From assembly GCA_963696655.1 (NCBI GenBank), contig CAVOLB010000124.1:1-64000 (forward strand): a stretch of DNA of 64,000 nucleotides, read 5' to 3'. The DNA is from Hypericibacter sp963696655 (GTDB lineage Bacteria; Pseudomonadota; Alphaproteobacteria; Dongiales; Dongiaceae). The notes under the pieces are model-generated. The model had not been told where the DNA came from and made no database searches. It saw only the letters and a program-made list of their open reading frames with translations. Numbering within the stretch: position 1 is the first letter of the stretch; every line of letters begins with the position of its first letter. Positions 1 to 7,728 of the stretch are shown in pieces. The position numbers and the translations under genes were made by a program.

Positions 1-29
1 CCCTTGCGGGAGCAACCATGATCCGAAGT

Positions 30-989
30 TCAAGGGGTGGCTTCGCTATCGCGCCATGGAGTAGCTCTGGCGAGAATGGCATTGGCGATCTCGACGAGCT
101 TTCTGGCGCAGGCGACGGTGGCGACTTTGTGATGCTTGCCTGCGGCGGTGAGGCGCTTATAGAGGGCCACGAGGATGGGATTCCAACGCTGGGAAGCGGA
201 GAAGGCGGCCTGGTAGACGCTGCGTCGAAGCCGCTTTCTGCCGCCGGCGATATGTCGCTCGCCGGTATGCTCGCCGCTGTCGTCGTCGAGGGGGGCGAGA
301 CCGACCAGGGCGGCCGCCTCGGCGCGGGTCATGCGGCCGAGCTCGGGCAGGCGCAAGACGAAGCTGAGGGCGGTGAGCGGGCCGAGGCCGGGGATGCTCT
401 CCAGCAGATCCAGCTTGAGGGCCAGATCGGCATGGTGGCGCAGCTTGGCCAGCAGAAGGGCGATCTCCTTGTCGCGCCGCTTGGACAGACGAAGGATCTC
501 GCTCTCGAGATAGCGTTTGGGCGCCGGCAGGCTATAGCGGTCGCGCCGGGTCTTGAGCCGGGCGACATCCTCGCCGATCTGCTCGATCAGGGTGAGATGC
601 TCGGCAAGGGGCGCCAGGCGCTCGTCGGGCGCCGGACGGATGCCGTCGGTATCGATGGCCGCGGTTACCGCCGCGATCAGGCGAGCGTCGATCGCGTCGT
701 TCTTGGCCCGCTTCTTCTTGAACCGTCGAAAGCCTTTCACCTGACCCGGCTCGAGCAGCAGGACGCAAAACCCCGCCCGGCGCAGATGCACCGCCACCGC
801 CGCCTCGTAGTGGCCGCTCGCCTCCAGCCCGACCCGCTCGACACCGTGCACACGCAGCCAGCTCTCGATCTGCTGGTGTCCCACCGGATCGTTGCTGGCC
901 TGCAACTGGCCCGGCCCACCGGCCAACGCCACATCGAGCTTGCGCTTCGACACGTCGATACCAGCACTTTCCGTGATAGACTTGCTCAT
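30..989 (-). CDS. IS110-family transposase (DEDD recombinase)
   Basis: Predicted 319-residue recombinase that would move the surrounding element using an RNA guide. The N-terminal RuvC-like DEDD domain starts with GIDVSKRKLDVAL (first acidic residue) and includes KNDAIDARLIA. The C-terminal Transposase_20 part has IPGLGPLTALSFVLRLPELG and the LVGLAPLDDDSG stretch, followed by a Ser-containing YQAAFSASQRWNP region. An open frame continues upstream, but it would run through the non-coding end. The ATG at 989 gives the usual family length and begins MSKSITESAGIDVS. It appears intact, so the element may be active. It is transcribed away from ackA. Confidence 0.93.
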   Translation of the reverse strand: MSKSITESAGIDVSKRKLDVALAGGPGQLQASNDPVGHQQIESWLRVHGVERVGLEASGHYEAAVAVHLRRAGFCVLLLEPGQVKGFRRFKKKRAKNDAIDARLIAAVTAAIDTDGIRPAPDERLAPLAEHLTLIEQIGEDVARLKTRRDRYSLPAPKRYLESEILRLSKRRDKEIALLLAKLRHHADLALKLDLLESIPGLGPLTALSFVLRLPELGRMTRAEAAALVGLAPLDDDSGEHTGERHIAGGRKRLRRSVYQAAFSASQRWNPILVALYKRLTAAGKHHKVATVACARKLVEIANAILARATPWRDSEATP

Positions 990-1155
990 CTTCGTCGACC
1001 CCACCTTGCGTTGATCCGAACCAGGGTGTTCTTGCAACCATCCGGGTCCGATGAAGGGTCGGCTGCGATCCCGCTCCCGCGCAGTCCAGAAGACTTCGAG
1101 GGTGTCGATCCGACAACCGACCGTCCGGGCCGGGGTGGCCACCCCGGCCCGGACC
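990..1155 (-). ncRNA. candidate bridge RNA of the IS110 element
   Basis: Read on the minus strand, this non-coding left end begins with a perfect 32-base palindrome (1123-1154) that would form a 5' stem-loop. A stem GGTCGG/CCGACC (1117-1122 with 1057-1062) then encloses an internal loop. One side of the loop carries ACACCCT (1099-1105), matching the left target ACCCCCT at 6 of 7 positions. The other carries GCGGGAG (1074-1080), exactly complementary to the right target and core. A second imperfect stem (1050-1056 with 991-997) encloses ATGGTTGC (1034-1041), identical over 8 bases to the element's right end (12-19). It also holds CAACGCAAG (1005-1013), partly complementary to the left end. This is the target-loop/donor-loop order of the IS621 bridge RNA. 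Exact RNA ends are not visible. Confidence 0.75.
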
Positions 1156-1186
1156 TTCCTCAATCCTCGCACATTCCCCTCATACA

Positions 1187-1204
1187 AGGGGGTAGGGGGA
1201 GGGG
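1187..1204. repeat. right half of palindromic repeat split by the IS110 element
   Basis: The string agggggtagggggagggg matches the right half of the repeat copy at 51579-51615. Its left half (cccttgcgggag) is at positions 1-12 on the other side of the insertion element. The G-rich half lies 3-18 bases before the ackA ATG and so doubles as its Shine-Dalgarno sequence. Confidence 0.8.
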
Positions 1205-1207
1205 TTG

Positions 1208-2392
1208 ATGCAGGCCCCGCTCCTCATCCTCAACGCCGGCTCCTCGAGCCTGAAGTTCGCGCTCTACCAGCCCGGCGGCGCCGAGCCCGCACTGCTCGCC
1301 CGGGGCCAGTTCGCCGGCATCGGCCGCCCCCTCGCCTTCTCAGCGAAATCCGCCGATGGCCGCGCGCTGACACCGCCGACCGCCTCGGCACTCGCCGCCA
1401 TCCGCAATCACGCCGACGCGCTCCTGCTCCTGCCGGCCTGGCTCCAGGCCAACGGTCTCGGCAGCGCGCTCGCCGGCGCCGGCCATCGCGTGGTCCATGG
1501 CGGCACGCGCTTCACCCTGCCCGAGCGCATCACGCCCGAAAGCCTCGACGCGCTGGCGGCGCTGGAACCGCTGGCGCCGCATCACCAGCCGCATAATGTC
1601 GCCGCGATCCGCGCGCTGATGGCGCAGCAGCCGGACCTGCCGCAGGTGGCCTGCTTCGACACCGCCTTCCACGCCGCCATGCCGGCGACCGCCCAAAGCC
1701 TCGGCCTGCCACGGGCTCTCGAGGCCAAGGGCCTGCGCCGCTACGGCTTCCACGGCCTCTCCTATGAGTATGTGACCGGCCGCCTGGCCGAGCTTTGCGG
1801 CGGACGCCTGCCGAAGCGCGTGATCGTCGCCCATCTCGGCAACGGCGCCAGCATGGCCGCCCTGCTCGACGGCAAGGGCCACGCCACGACGATGGGCTTC
1901 TCGACCCTCGACGGCCTCGTCATGGGCACGCGCATCGGCAGCCTCGATCCCGGCGCCATCCTGCATCTGATGCGCGAAGAGAACATGGATCTGAAGGCGC
2001 TGGAGGACCTGCTCTACAACAGGAGCGGTCTGCTGGGCCTCTCCGGCATCAGCGCCGACATGAAGACGCTGCTGGAGAGCCGCGATCCCCGCGCCGCCGC
2101 GGCAGTCGAGCAATATGCCTATGCGATCGTCCGCCACGCCGGCTCGCTCGCCGCGGCGCTGGGCGGGCTCGACGCGCTGGTCTTCACCGGCGGCGTGGGC
2201 GAGAACGCAGCGCCGGTCCGCGCACGCGTCTGCCGGGCCCTGGCCTGGCTCGGACTCGATCTCGACGAGGCCGCGAACGCCCGGAATGGTCCGCTCGTCA
2301 CGACAGGAAGTTCCCGGATCGAGGCCTATGTCGTGCCGACCGACGAAGAGCTGGTGATCGCGCGGCATACGGCGGCGCTGTTGAGGCTCTAG
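1208..2392 (+). CDS. ackA: acetate kinase
   Basis: Catalyses reversible phosphoryl transfer between acetyl phosphate and ADP (acetate + ATP to acetyl-P + ADP) in the cytoplasm. The 394-residue product has the acetokinase-family N-terminal phosphate loop MQAPLLILNAGSSSLKF, the GFHGLSYEYV motif, the adenosine-binding HLGNGASMAALLDGK stretch, the TRIGSLDPG motif and the C-terminal FTGGVGENAAPVR. Its length is normal for the family. The ATG at 1208 is preceded by a strong purine-rich stretch that belongs to the split palindromic repeat; a TTG at 1205 is an alternative. The partner phosphate acetyltransferase or phosphoketolase is not in the window and may lie left of the IS110 insertion, which probably separates ackA from its original promoter (inference). 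It converges with the next gene, with 4 bases between stop codons. Confidence 0.95.
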   Translation: MQAPLLILNAGSSSLKFALYQPGGAEPALLARGQFAGIGRPLAFSAKSADGRALTPPTASALAAIRNHADALLLLPAWLQANGLGSALAGAGHRVVHGGTRFTLPERITPESLDALAALEPLAPHHQPHNVAAIRALMAQQPDLPQVACFDTAFHAAMPATAQSLGLPRALEAKGLRRYGFHGLSYEYVTGRLAELCGGRLPKRVIVAHLGNGASMAALLDGKGHATTMGFSTLDGLVMGTRIGSLDPGAILHLMREENMDLKALEDLLYNRSGLLGLSGISADMKTLLESRDPRAAAAVEQYAYAIVRHAGSLAAALGGLDALVFTGGVGENAAPVRARVCRALAWLGLDLDEAANARNGPLVTTGSSRIEAYVVPTDEELVIARHTAALLRL

Positions 2393-2396
2393 ACGT

Positions 2397-3173
2397 TCAG
2401 TCGAGCAATCCTGCCACCGCCCGGACCAGCGCGACCGCGGCGACGCTCGCCAGCACCATCAGCGCCACGCGCCGATAGGCGCTGGCGCTGCTCTTGGTGA
2501 AGAGATGCGCGCCCACCCAGTTGCCAAGCGACATGGCGGGCAGCAGCAGGATGGTCAGCAGCACGACATGGACCGTGACGAGGCCGCCGACCGCGGCGGC
2601 GCCCAGCGTGATCCAGGAGAGCAGGAAAAAATAGACCAGCAGCGAGGCGCGGCCCACGGCGGCGCCGCCGGGCGAGGCCAGGAAGAAGATGATGACCGGC
2701 GGCCCGCCCATCGAGGTCGAGCCGTTGAGCAGCCCCGAGAGCGTTCCCAATGCCAGGCGCATCGCCTTCGAGGGCATGCTGCGGAAGACGGCGCCGCGCC
2801 AGAGCAGCAGCACCGCGGCCAGCACCGTCAGGCCGATGAAGGCGCGCATGAGATCCGCCGGCAGATAGCGCAGCATGGCGACGCCGAAGGGCAGCCCCAG
2901 GGCGGCGCCCGCGAGCAGCAGCCAGACCGAGGGCCAGTCCGCTTGGCGCCAGACCTTGACCACGAGCTGCAGCCCGCCCAGCAGCGTGATCAGCGTGACC
3001 ACCGGCACCATGTCGGCCGGATCGAGGATCAGGGTCAGCGCCGGCACGGCGGCCAGCGCGAAACCGAAGCCGGTATAGCCGCGCAGGATCCCCGCCCCGA
3101 ACGCCACCAGCAGAAGGAAAGCGGTGCCCCAGGGCCCGAGCGATTGGATCAGGGAGAGGAAGGAGTGGAGCAA
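2397..3173 (-). CDS. TSUP-family (TauE/SafE-like) membrane permease
   Basis: Integral inner-membrane protein of the sulfite exporter TauE/SafE family, which exports or imports small sulfur or organic anions; the substrate is not evident. It has about eight hydrophobic segments and the family hallmarks: an N-terminal GAGILRGYTGFGFALAAVP repeat and, in the second half, GLLNGSTSMGGPPVIIFFLA. The frame stays open upstream to 3269. That part is translated palindromic repeat (3201-3313), so I place the start at the TTG at 3173, giving 258 residues, normal for the family. The start is uncertain because no clear ribosome binding site is visible. Confidence 0.82.
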   Translation of the reverse strand: MLHSFLSLIQSLGPWGTAFLLLVAFGAGILRGYTGFGFALAAVPALTLILDPADMVPVVTLITLLGGLQLVVKVWRQADWPSVWLLLAGAALGLPFGVAMLRYLPADLMRAFIGLTVLAAVLLLWRGAVFRSMPSKAMRLALGTLSGLLNGSTSMGGPPVIIFFLASPGGAAVGRASLLVYFFLLSWITLGAAAVGGLVTVHVVLLTILLLPAMSLGNWVGAHLFTKSSASAYRRVALMVLASVAAVALVRAVAGLLD

Positions 3174-3200
3174 GAGGGATCCGTGAGGGTGGAGTCTGAG

Positions 3201-3313
3201 GCCCCCCCTCCCTAACCCTCCCCCACAAGGGGGGAGGGGATAACAAAGAGAAGACGAGCCTCTCGACACACTAATCCCCTCCCCCTTGATGGGGGAGGGC
3301 TAGGGAGGGGGTG
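3201..3313. repeat. inverted pair of C/G-rich palindromic repeats (REP/BIME-like)
   Basis: Two units of about 40 bases face each other. The first contains ccctccctaaccctccccc followed by acaaggggggagggg (3205-3239). The second is its inverse, cccctcccccttgatggggg and agggctagggaggggg (3275-3311). About 35 unique bases separate them. Each unit is itself able to fold, and the pair forms a larger cruciform-like structure. The same design recurs at 16016-16128 and, as a variant, at 51579-51725. It lies between the permease and the HerA-like gene. Confidence 0.85.
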
Positions 3314-3381
3314 GAGATACGAACTGTGAATCGAGGAATCAACTGTCCGCGATAATCGCCGGTATCGCGCCGCTCGCGCAA

Positions 3382-5010
3382 TCAATCCCGCAGCTGCTTG
3401 CGCCAGCGCTCGACCGTGTCGGTGATGAACTCGCGGTTGGCGCTGTCCTCGGCCCAGGCATGGGAGAAGGGCGGCGTGCCGTTCTTGGGGCGGAACTGCG
3501 GATCGAGCTCGTCGAAGGCGAGCCGCATCGGCACGGTGACGCCCTCGCCCACCACGATCGCCTCGCGCGTGCGCAGGGCCGGCAGCGCCTCCAGCAGGCC
3601 GATCGCGGAATCCGGCAGGGCGTTGCGCACGAAGTTGCAGTCGCGCTCGTTGCTCATACGCAGCGCGAAGAGCGTGTTGCACTGCGACAGGATCGTCGCC
3701 GACAGCTCCGAGGGCCGCTGGCTCACCAGGCAGAGCCCGACGCCGTATTTGCGCCCCTCGCGCGCGATCGTGGCGACGACCTTGCCGGTGGGACCCGAGG
3801 TCCGGCTCTCGTCGCGCGGCACATAGCGGTGCGCCTCCTCGCAGACCAGCAGGATCGGCATGGCGCGGTTGCGGTCGCTCCAGAGCGCGAAATCGAACAG
3901 CGTGCGGCAGAGCACCGACACGACCACGTCGGTGATCTCGGAGGGCACCCCGGAGATGTCGAAGATGGTGATGGGCTTGCGCTCGACCGGCATGCGCAGG
4001 ATGCGCGACAGGATGTCGACCAGATTGTCGCGCACCGTCAGGCCGGAGAACATGAAGGCGAAGCGCCGGTCCTGGCTCAGGGCCTCGATGCGGGCCTTGA
4101 GGCGCAGATAGGCGGCGTTGTTCTCGGGCTTCTCGAGCCGGCCCATCGCCGCGTCGATCGAGCGCAGCACGTCGCCCAGGCGATAGGGCACGGGCGTATC
4201 GACGGTGACATAGTCCAGCTCCTTGCCGGGGCCGGCGAACTTGCGCTTGGCCTCGACGATGGCGGCCTTGAGCAGCGCATGCTCGGCCTCCATCGTGTCG
4301 CCGGTGCGACTGGCGAAGACCGTGACGACCTCCTCGAAATTGAGCAGCCAGTAGGGCAGCTGGAGATTGGTCGGGCTGATCAGCTCCGCGCGGTCGCCGA
4401 AGGCCGAGGCATATTCGTTGTGGGAATCGAGCAGCACCACATGGCCGCCCGGATTCTGATCGAGCACCGCGCGCAGGATGAGGGCCACCGAGCAGGACTT
4501 GCCCGAACCCGTCACGCCCAGCACGGCGAAATGCTTGCCCAGCAGATCGTCGGTGCTGACGAAGGCCGGCAGCGTGGCGTCCTGATGAATCGTGCCGACG
4601 CGCAGATTGGCGCTCTTGGGGCGCGCATAGACGAGCCCGAGCTCGTCATGGGTCGCGGCGAAGAGCTCGGTGCCGAGGCCCGGATGAATCGAGACGCCGC
4701 GCTGGAACCCGCGGGCGCTGCCGTCCTTGTTGCGCAGGCATTCCCCCAGGAGCTGGATCTCGGCCAGATGCTTTTCCGTCGGCGAGATCTCGGCCTGAGC
4801 GTTCTCGGCCCTGAGGCTGACCACCATGCCGAACACGTCCGACGCCAGGGTCGGCATCCGCACGATCGAGCCGATGCGAACGCCCTCCGCGCCCGGCTTG
4901 AGAATGGCCGTCACGGAAGAGCCGGACACCGCGATCACATGGCCGGCCTTGGCCGCTCCCTGCCGGCGCATCGGCAGGGGCTTCTCGTCGATCGCATGGA
5001 CTGTGGACAT
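3382..5010 (-). CDS. HerA-like P-loop ATPase (DUF87)
   Basis: Probable DNA-translocating ATPase of the HerA/FtsK superfamily. The 542-residue product has an N-terminal beta-rich part (residues about 1-155, HAS-barrel position) and Walker A GVTGSGKS at about 165-172. Walker B is ILLVCEEAHRYVP near residue 375, followed by a C-terminal arginine-containing region with the sensor-like SQRPSEL. In archaea HerA works with the NurA nuclease in end resection; bacterial stand-alone HerA proteins are common and poorly understood. No NurA or defence nuclease is adjacent. The frame is open 15 codons further upstream; ATG 5010 was chosen because MSTVHAIDEK starts the conserved region. It appears to be a single-gene unit. 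Confidence 0.85.
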   Translation of the reverse strand: MSTVHAIDEKPLPMRRQGAAKAGHVIAVSGSSVTAILKPGAEGVRIGSIVRMPTLASDVFGMVVSLRAENAQAEISPTEKHLAEIQLLGECLRNKDGSARGFQRGVSIHPGLGTELFAATHDELGLVYARPKSANLRVGTIHQDATLPAFVSTDDLLGKHFAVLGVTGSGKSCSVALILRAVLDQNPGGHVVLLDSHNEYASAFGDRAELISPTNLQLPYWLLNFEEVVTVFASRTGDTMEAEHALLKAAIVEAKRKFAGPGKELDYVTVDTPVPYRLGDVLRSIDAAMGRLEKPENNAAYLRLKARIEALSQDRRFAFMFSGLTVRDNLVDILSRILRMPVERKPITIFDISGVPSEITDVVVSVLCRTLFDFALWSDRNRAMPILLVCEEAHRYVPRDESRTSGPTGKVVATIAREGRKYGVGLCLVSQRPSELSATILSQCNTLFALRMSNERDCNFVRNALPDSAIGLLEALPALRTREAIVVGEGVTVPMRLAFDELDPQFRPKNGTPPFSHAWAEDSANREFITDTVERWRKQLRD

Positions 5011-5060
5011 GGCTAAAGCTTCCGGCGGATGGGAATGAAAGGGACAGGGAATCAAAGGCC

Positions 5061-5090
5061 GCGGCGCAGTCCCCCTGGGGGTTTCGCCGC
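5061..5090 (-). terminator. possible hairpin terminator downstream of the MocR gene
   Basis: Nested inverted repeat: GCGGCG (5061-5066) pairs with CGCCGC (5085-5090), enclosing a second CCCC/GGGG stem (5071-5081). It lies between the end of the MocR gene and the start of the HerA-like gene. On the minus strand it is followed by only a short T-containing stretch, so intrinsic termination is a guess. Confidence 0.3.
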
Positions 5091-5141
5091 AGCTTTCAAC
5101 CCTAGCGGGCGAAACCTGAACAAAGCGCTAACGGGCCGTGC

Positions 5142-6596
5142 TCAGCCCCGCGGCCGGCCGGCTTCTTCGAGCACCGCCGCCAGCCTTTCCACGACGCGCG
5201 GCGCCTCCTCGATCGGAATGTTGGTGAAGCTCAACCCCAGCGCTGGCGGGCGCTTGCCTTGTATCAGGGCGCGGCTCATCGGAAACGGCGCCAGCCCTTG
5301 CTCCCAGGCCCGCCGGGCGATCGCCTCGTCATCGCTGCCCGGCGGCAGGCCGGCCATCAGATGAAGGCCGCCCGCCTGCAGATCGACCCGCAGGCGATCG
5401 CCGAGCCGCTGCTCCAGGGCGGCCGCCAGCGCCTGGCGGCGATCCGCATAGAGCTGGCGCATGGTCCGGATGTGTCGTGAGAAATGGCCTTCGATCATGA
5501 AATCGGCGACAGTCGCCTGATCGAGAAAGCCCTGGCTCGGCATCAGGAGCGAGGCCGCCCGATCGAAGCGCTCGATCTCGGGAACAGGCACCACGAGATA
5601 GCCCAATCTCAGGCCCGGCAGCAGCACCTTGCTGAAAGTACCGGCATAGAGCACGCGGTTGCCTTCATCGAGACTCTTCAACGCCGGCAGCGGCCGGCCG
5701 AGATAGCGATACTCGCTGTCGTAATCGTCCTCGATCACCCAGGCGCCCGCCTCGGTCGCCCAGGACAGAAGCGCCAACCGCCGGTTGAGCGAGAGGGCGA
5801 CGCCAAGCGGCGCATGATGCGAGGGCGTCACCACGGCAAAGCGCGCCCAAGGGGCCCGCAGCCTGCCGGCGGCGACGTCGATCCCCTCCTCGTCGACCGG
5901 CAAGGGCACCAGCGCGGCGCCCGCCTGCTTCAGCGCCTCGCGCGACAGGAAATAGCCGGGATCCTCGAACCAGACCGGATCGCCCGGGCGCAGCAGCACG
6001 CGTGTGATGAGGCCGAGCGCGCCCTGATAGCCGCCGGTGATGAAGATCTGATCGCTCGAGCAGGCAAGGCCGCGGGCGATGGCGAGATAATTCGCGATCG
6101 CCTCGCGCAGCCGCCGATCGCCGGCCGCGTCCTGATAGGTCATGGCCGAGGGCGGCAGACGCCGCGCATTGCGCGCGGTCAGGCGCGACCAGAGTTTGCG
6201 CGGAAACTGGTCGAGCGCGGGCAGCCCCATCTGGAAGGGCTTCGGCAGGGCCGTGTCGGAGGCCGTATCGTTGAAAGGTCGGATCGGAGCGCTGCGCCGG
6301 CCGCGCGGGATCGGGCGCTGCGGCGACAGGCGGGCCGTCACGATCGTCCCGGCCGCCCCTTGCGTCTCGATATAGCCCTCGCTCGTCAGCGTCGCATAGG
6401 CGAGCTCGACCGTGCCGCGCGAGGTGCCGAGTTGGCTCGCCAGGCTGCGGCTGGAAGAGAGGCGCGCGCCGGGGCCGAGGCTGCCATCGAGGATGGCGGC
6501 CCGCAGCCTCTCATAGATCTGCCGGTGCAAAGGGCCGCCGCCTCGCCGCTTCAGGCGAATATTATTCTGATCCAATCTCTTGGGCGCGAGCTTCAT
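5142..6596 (-). CDS. MocR-family PLP-dependent transcriptional regulator
   Basis: Transcription factor made of a GntR-type winged helix (residues about 20-85, PLHRQIYERLRAAILDGSLGPGA then SRSLASQLGTSRGTVELAY) joined to an aminotransferase class I fold. The latter contains the PLP region: GGYQGALGLITRVLLRPGD, EDDYDSEYRY and the lysine motif TFSKVLLPGLRLGYLV. At 484 residues it matches the family. MocR proteins usually control the divergent neighbour. Here that is an AhpD-like gene and a cupin, and a palindrome between them (6619-6640) is a plausible operator. The start ATG at 6596 gives the conserved MKLAPKRLDQ lead. The effector is unknown. Confidence 0.92.
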   Translation of the reverse strand: MKLAPKRLDQNNIRLKRRGGGPLHRQIYERLRAAILDGSLGPGARLSSSRSLASQLGTSRGTVELAYATLTSEGYIETQGAAGTIVTARLSPQRPIPRGRRSAPIRPFNDTASDTALPKPFQMGLPALDQFPRKLWSRLTARNARRLPPSAMTYQDAAGDRRLREAIANYLAIARGLACSSDQIFITGGYQGALGLITRVLLRPGDPVWFEDPGYFLSREALKQAGAALVPLPVDEEGIDVAAGRLRAPWARFAVVTPSHHAPLGVALSLNRRLALLSWATEAGAWVIEDDYDSEYRYLGRPLPALKSLDEGNRVLYAGTFSKVLLPGLRLGYLVVPVPEIERFDRAASLLMPSQGFLDQATVADFMIEGHFSRHIRTMRQLYADRRQALAAALEQRLGDRLRVDLQAGGLHLMAGLPPGSDDEAIARRAWEQGLAPFPMSRALIQGKRPPALGLSFTNIPIEEAPRVVERLAAVLEEAGRPRG

Positions 6597-6618
6597 GGCC
6601 CATTCATTTTATGGTGTT

Positions 6619-6640
6619 TTGGCCCTGTAGGATAGGCCAA
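6619..6640. promoter_or_regulatory. candidate MocR operator (inverted repeat)
   Basis: Perfect inverted repeat TTGGCC-N10-GGCCAA in the 111-base gap between the divergent MocR gene (start 6596) and the AhpD-like gene (start 6708). Position and symmetry suggest the binding site of the MocR regulator. No binding evidence exists in the sequence itself. Confidence 0.4.
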
Positions 6641-6707
6641 CCGCTTTCTACATTTGACGCCATCGACAGGCGCGATGGCCGCGCCGAGCCAACGAAGGAT
6701 GGAGATC

Positions 6708-7163
6708 ATGGACAGCAGAGTGAACATCGTGAAAGCCGCCCCCGCCGCTTACAAGGCGATGGCAGCCCTCAGCAATACCGTCGAGCAGAGCGGCCTGGAG
6801 CATTCGCTGCTCGAGCTGGTCAAGATGCGGGCTTCGCAGATCAATGGCTGCGCCTTCTGCCTCGCGATGCACAGTGCCGATGCGCGCAAGGGTGGCGAGT
6901 CCGAGGCGCGGCTCTATCTGCTGAACGGCTGGCGCGAGACGCCGGTCTATAGCGAGCGCGAACGCGCGGCGCTCGCCTGGACCGAGGCCCTGACCCTGAT
7001 CACGGAAGGACATGCGCCCGACGCCGTCTATGAAGACGTGCGCCGTCAGTTCTCCGACGAGGAGCTGGCCAACCTCACCATGGCGATCGTCACCATCAAC
7101 GCCTGGAACCGGATTGCCATCTCGTCGCGGATGATGCCTGTCGTCGCGAAGAACATCGGCTGA
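6708..7163 (+). CDS. AhpD/carboxymuconolactone decarboxylase-family protein
   Basis: Small alkylhydroperoxidase-like protein of 151 residues. The AhpD-core motif is present: KMRASQINGCAFCLAMH with C48, C51 and H55, the thiol pair and proton-relay histidine expected of peroxidase-active members. Length is typical. Of the in-frame ATGs I prefer 6708, because GGAG lies 6 bases upstream; 6699 and 6654 are alternatives. It is divergent from the MocR regulator and followed 30 bases later by a cupin gene region. The MocR-AhpD-cupin trio is a recurring bacterial arrangement associated with small-molecule or oxidant response; the physiological substrate is unknown. Confidence 0.92.
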   Translation: MDSRVNIVKAAPAAYKAMAALSNTVEQSGLEHSLLELVKMRASQINGCAFCLAMHSADARKGGESEARLYLLNGWRETPVYSERERAALAWTEALTLITEGHAPDAVYEDVRRQFSDEELANLTMAIVTINAWNRIAISSRMMPVVAKNIG

Positions 7164-7227
7164 GCCGCCGCTCTCTCATCCCGGAGAACGCCCATGAACA
7201 GAACTCTCGAAATCGACCGGCCGCCGC

Positions 7228-7626
7228 ATGGCAATCGCGCTTGCCCTCTGTGCCGGCTTGGCGCTTGCCGGTGCGGCTGATGTCTTTGCCGCCGGCGCGG
7301 GCGATAAAGTGACGCTGGTATCGAGCGAGGCGCTGCCCGATCTGCCCGGTCAGCATCTTTCCACCGTGCTGGTCGAATATGAGCCCGGAGGCAAATCCAT
7401 CTCCCATCATCATGCGGGATCGGTGATGGCCTATATCCTCGAAGGCTCGATCCGCTCGCAGCTCAAGGGCGGCGAAGTCCGCGTCTATCATGCCGGCGAA
7501 ACCTTCTTCGAGCCGCCGGGTTCGGAACATCTGGTCAGCGAGAATGCGAGCAAAACCGAGCCCGCCAAGCTGCTCGCCATCTTCGTGGCGCCCGAAGGGG
7601 CCGAGCTGACGGTGTTCGATAAATAG
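7228..7626 (+). CDS. exported cupin-domain protein (start possibly frameshifted)
   Basis: One-domain cupin of 132 residues. A hydrophobic N-terminal segment (about residues 2-22, ALALCAGLALAGAADVFA) looks like a signal peptide. It is followed by a beta-barrel with the metal-binding motif PGGKSISHHHAGSVMAYILEG (His cluster) and the second cupin motif GETFFEPPGSEHLVSEN. It probably acts in the periplasm, possibly as a dioxygenase-like or quorum-related cupin; the substrate is unknown. The ATG at 7228 has no ribosome binding site. A better start (ATG 7194, GGAG 7 bases upstream) lies in another frame and encodes MNRTLEIDR. Loss of one base near 7211-7222 would join it to the cupin as MNRTLEIDRRRMAIALALC. 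The gene may therefore carry a natural or sequencing frameshift at its start. Confidence 0.85.
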   Translation: MAIALALCAGLALAGAADVFAAGAGDKVTLVSSEALPDLPGQHLSTVLVEYEPGGKSISHHHAGSVMAYILEGSIRSQLKGGEVRVYHAGETFFEPPGSEHLVSENASKTEPAKLLAIFVAPEGAELTVFDK

Positions 7627-7696
7627 GCCGATCCGTCGGAAGTTGGCGACTGACGGTCGTGCTGTTGCCGCATGAACGGCGACTGTCTAGGCTGGG

Positions 7697-7721
7697 CCCC
7701 AGGCGAAGAGATTGCCTGGGG
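7697..7721 (+). promoter_or_regulatory. hairpin covering the ribosome binding site of the lipoprotein gene
   Basis: CCCCAGGC (7697-7704) and GCCTGGGG (7714-7721) form a perfect 8-base stem with a 9-base loop. It ends 7 bases before the ATG at 7729, and the G-rich right arm is the only Shine-Dalgarno-like sequence. It could limit translation, or it could be a terminator stem for the cupin gene; no T-run follows. Confidence 0.35.
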
Positions 7722-7728
7722 GCGCCGC

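Larger units (their letters stand above)
13..1186 (-). mobile_element. IS110-family insertion element
   Basis: A single-gene element without long terminal inverted repeats. The transposase stop lies 17 bases from one end, and about 200 non-coding bases lie before its start, which is the IS110-group layout. The ends were placed by comparison with the uninterrupted repeat at 51579-51615. There cccttgcgggag runs directly into ggggtagggg, whereas here the first part is at 1-12 and the second at 1188 onward. A dinucleotide AG (CT in the transposase orientation) is present at both junctions (11-12 and 1187-1188), as expected for the 2-base core kept on both sides by IS110 recombination. The boundaries are therefore good to about one base. 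Confidence 0.88.

Noticed and set aside
1123..1154. Perfect 32-base palindrome as a terminator for a gene left of ackA
   Set aside because: It lies inside the IS110 element and fits the 5' stem-loop of the bridge RNA; no T-run follows it.
3382..5010. HerA-like ATPase as part of a defence system (HerA with a SIR2, DUF4297 or nuclease partner)
   Set aside because: Neighbours are a TSUP permease and a MocR regulator on either side; no partner effector gene is adjacent.
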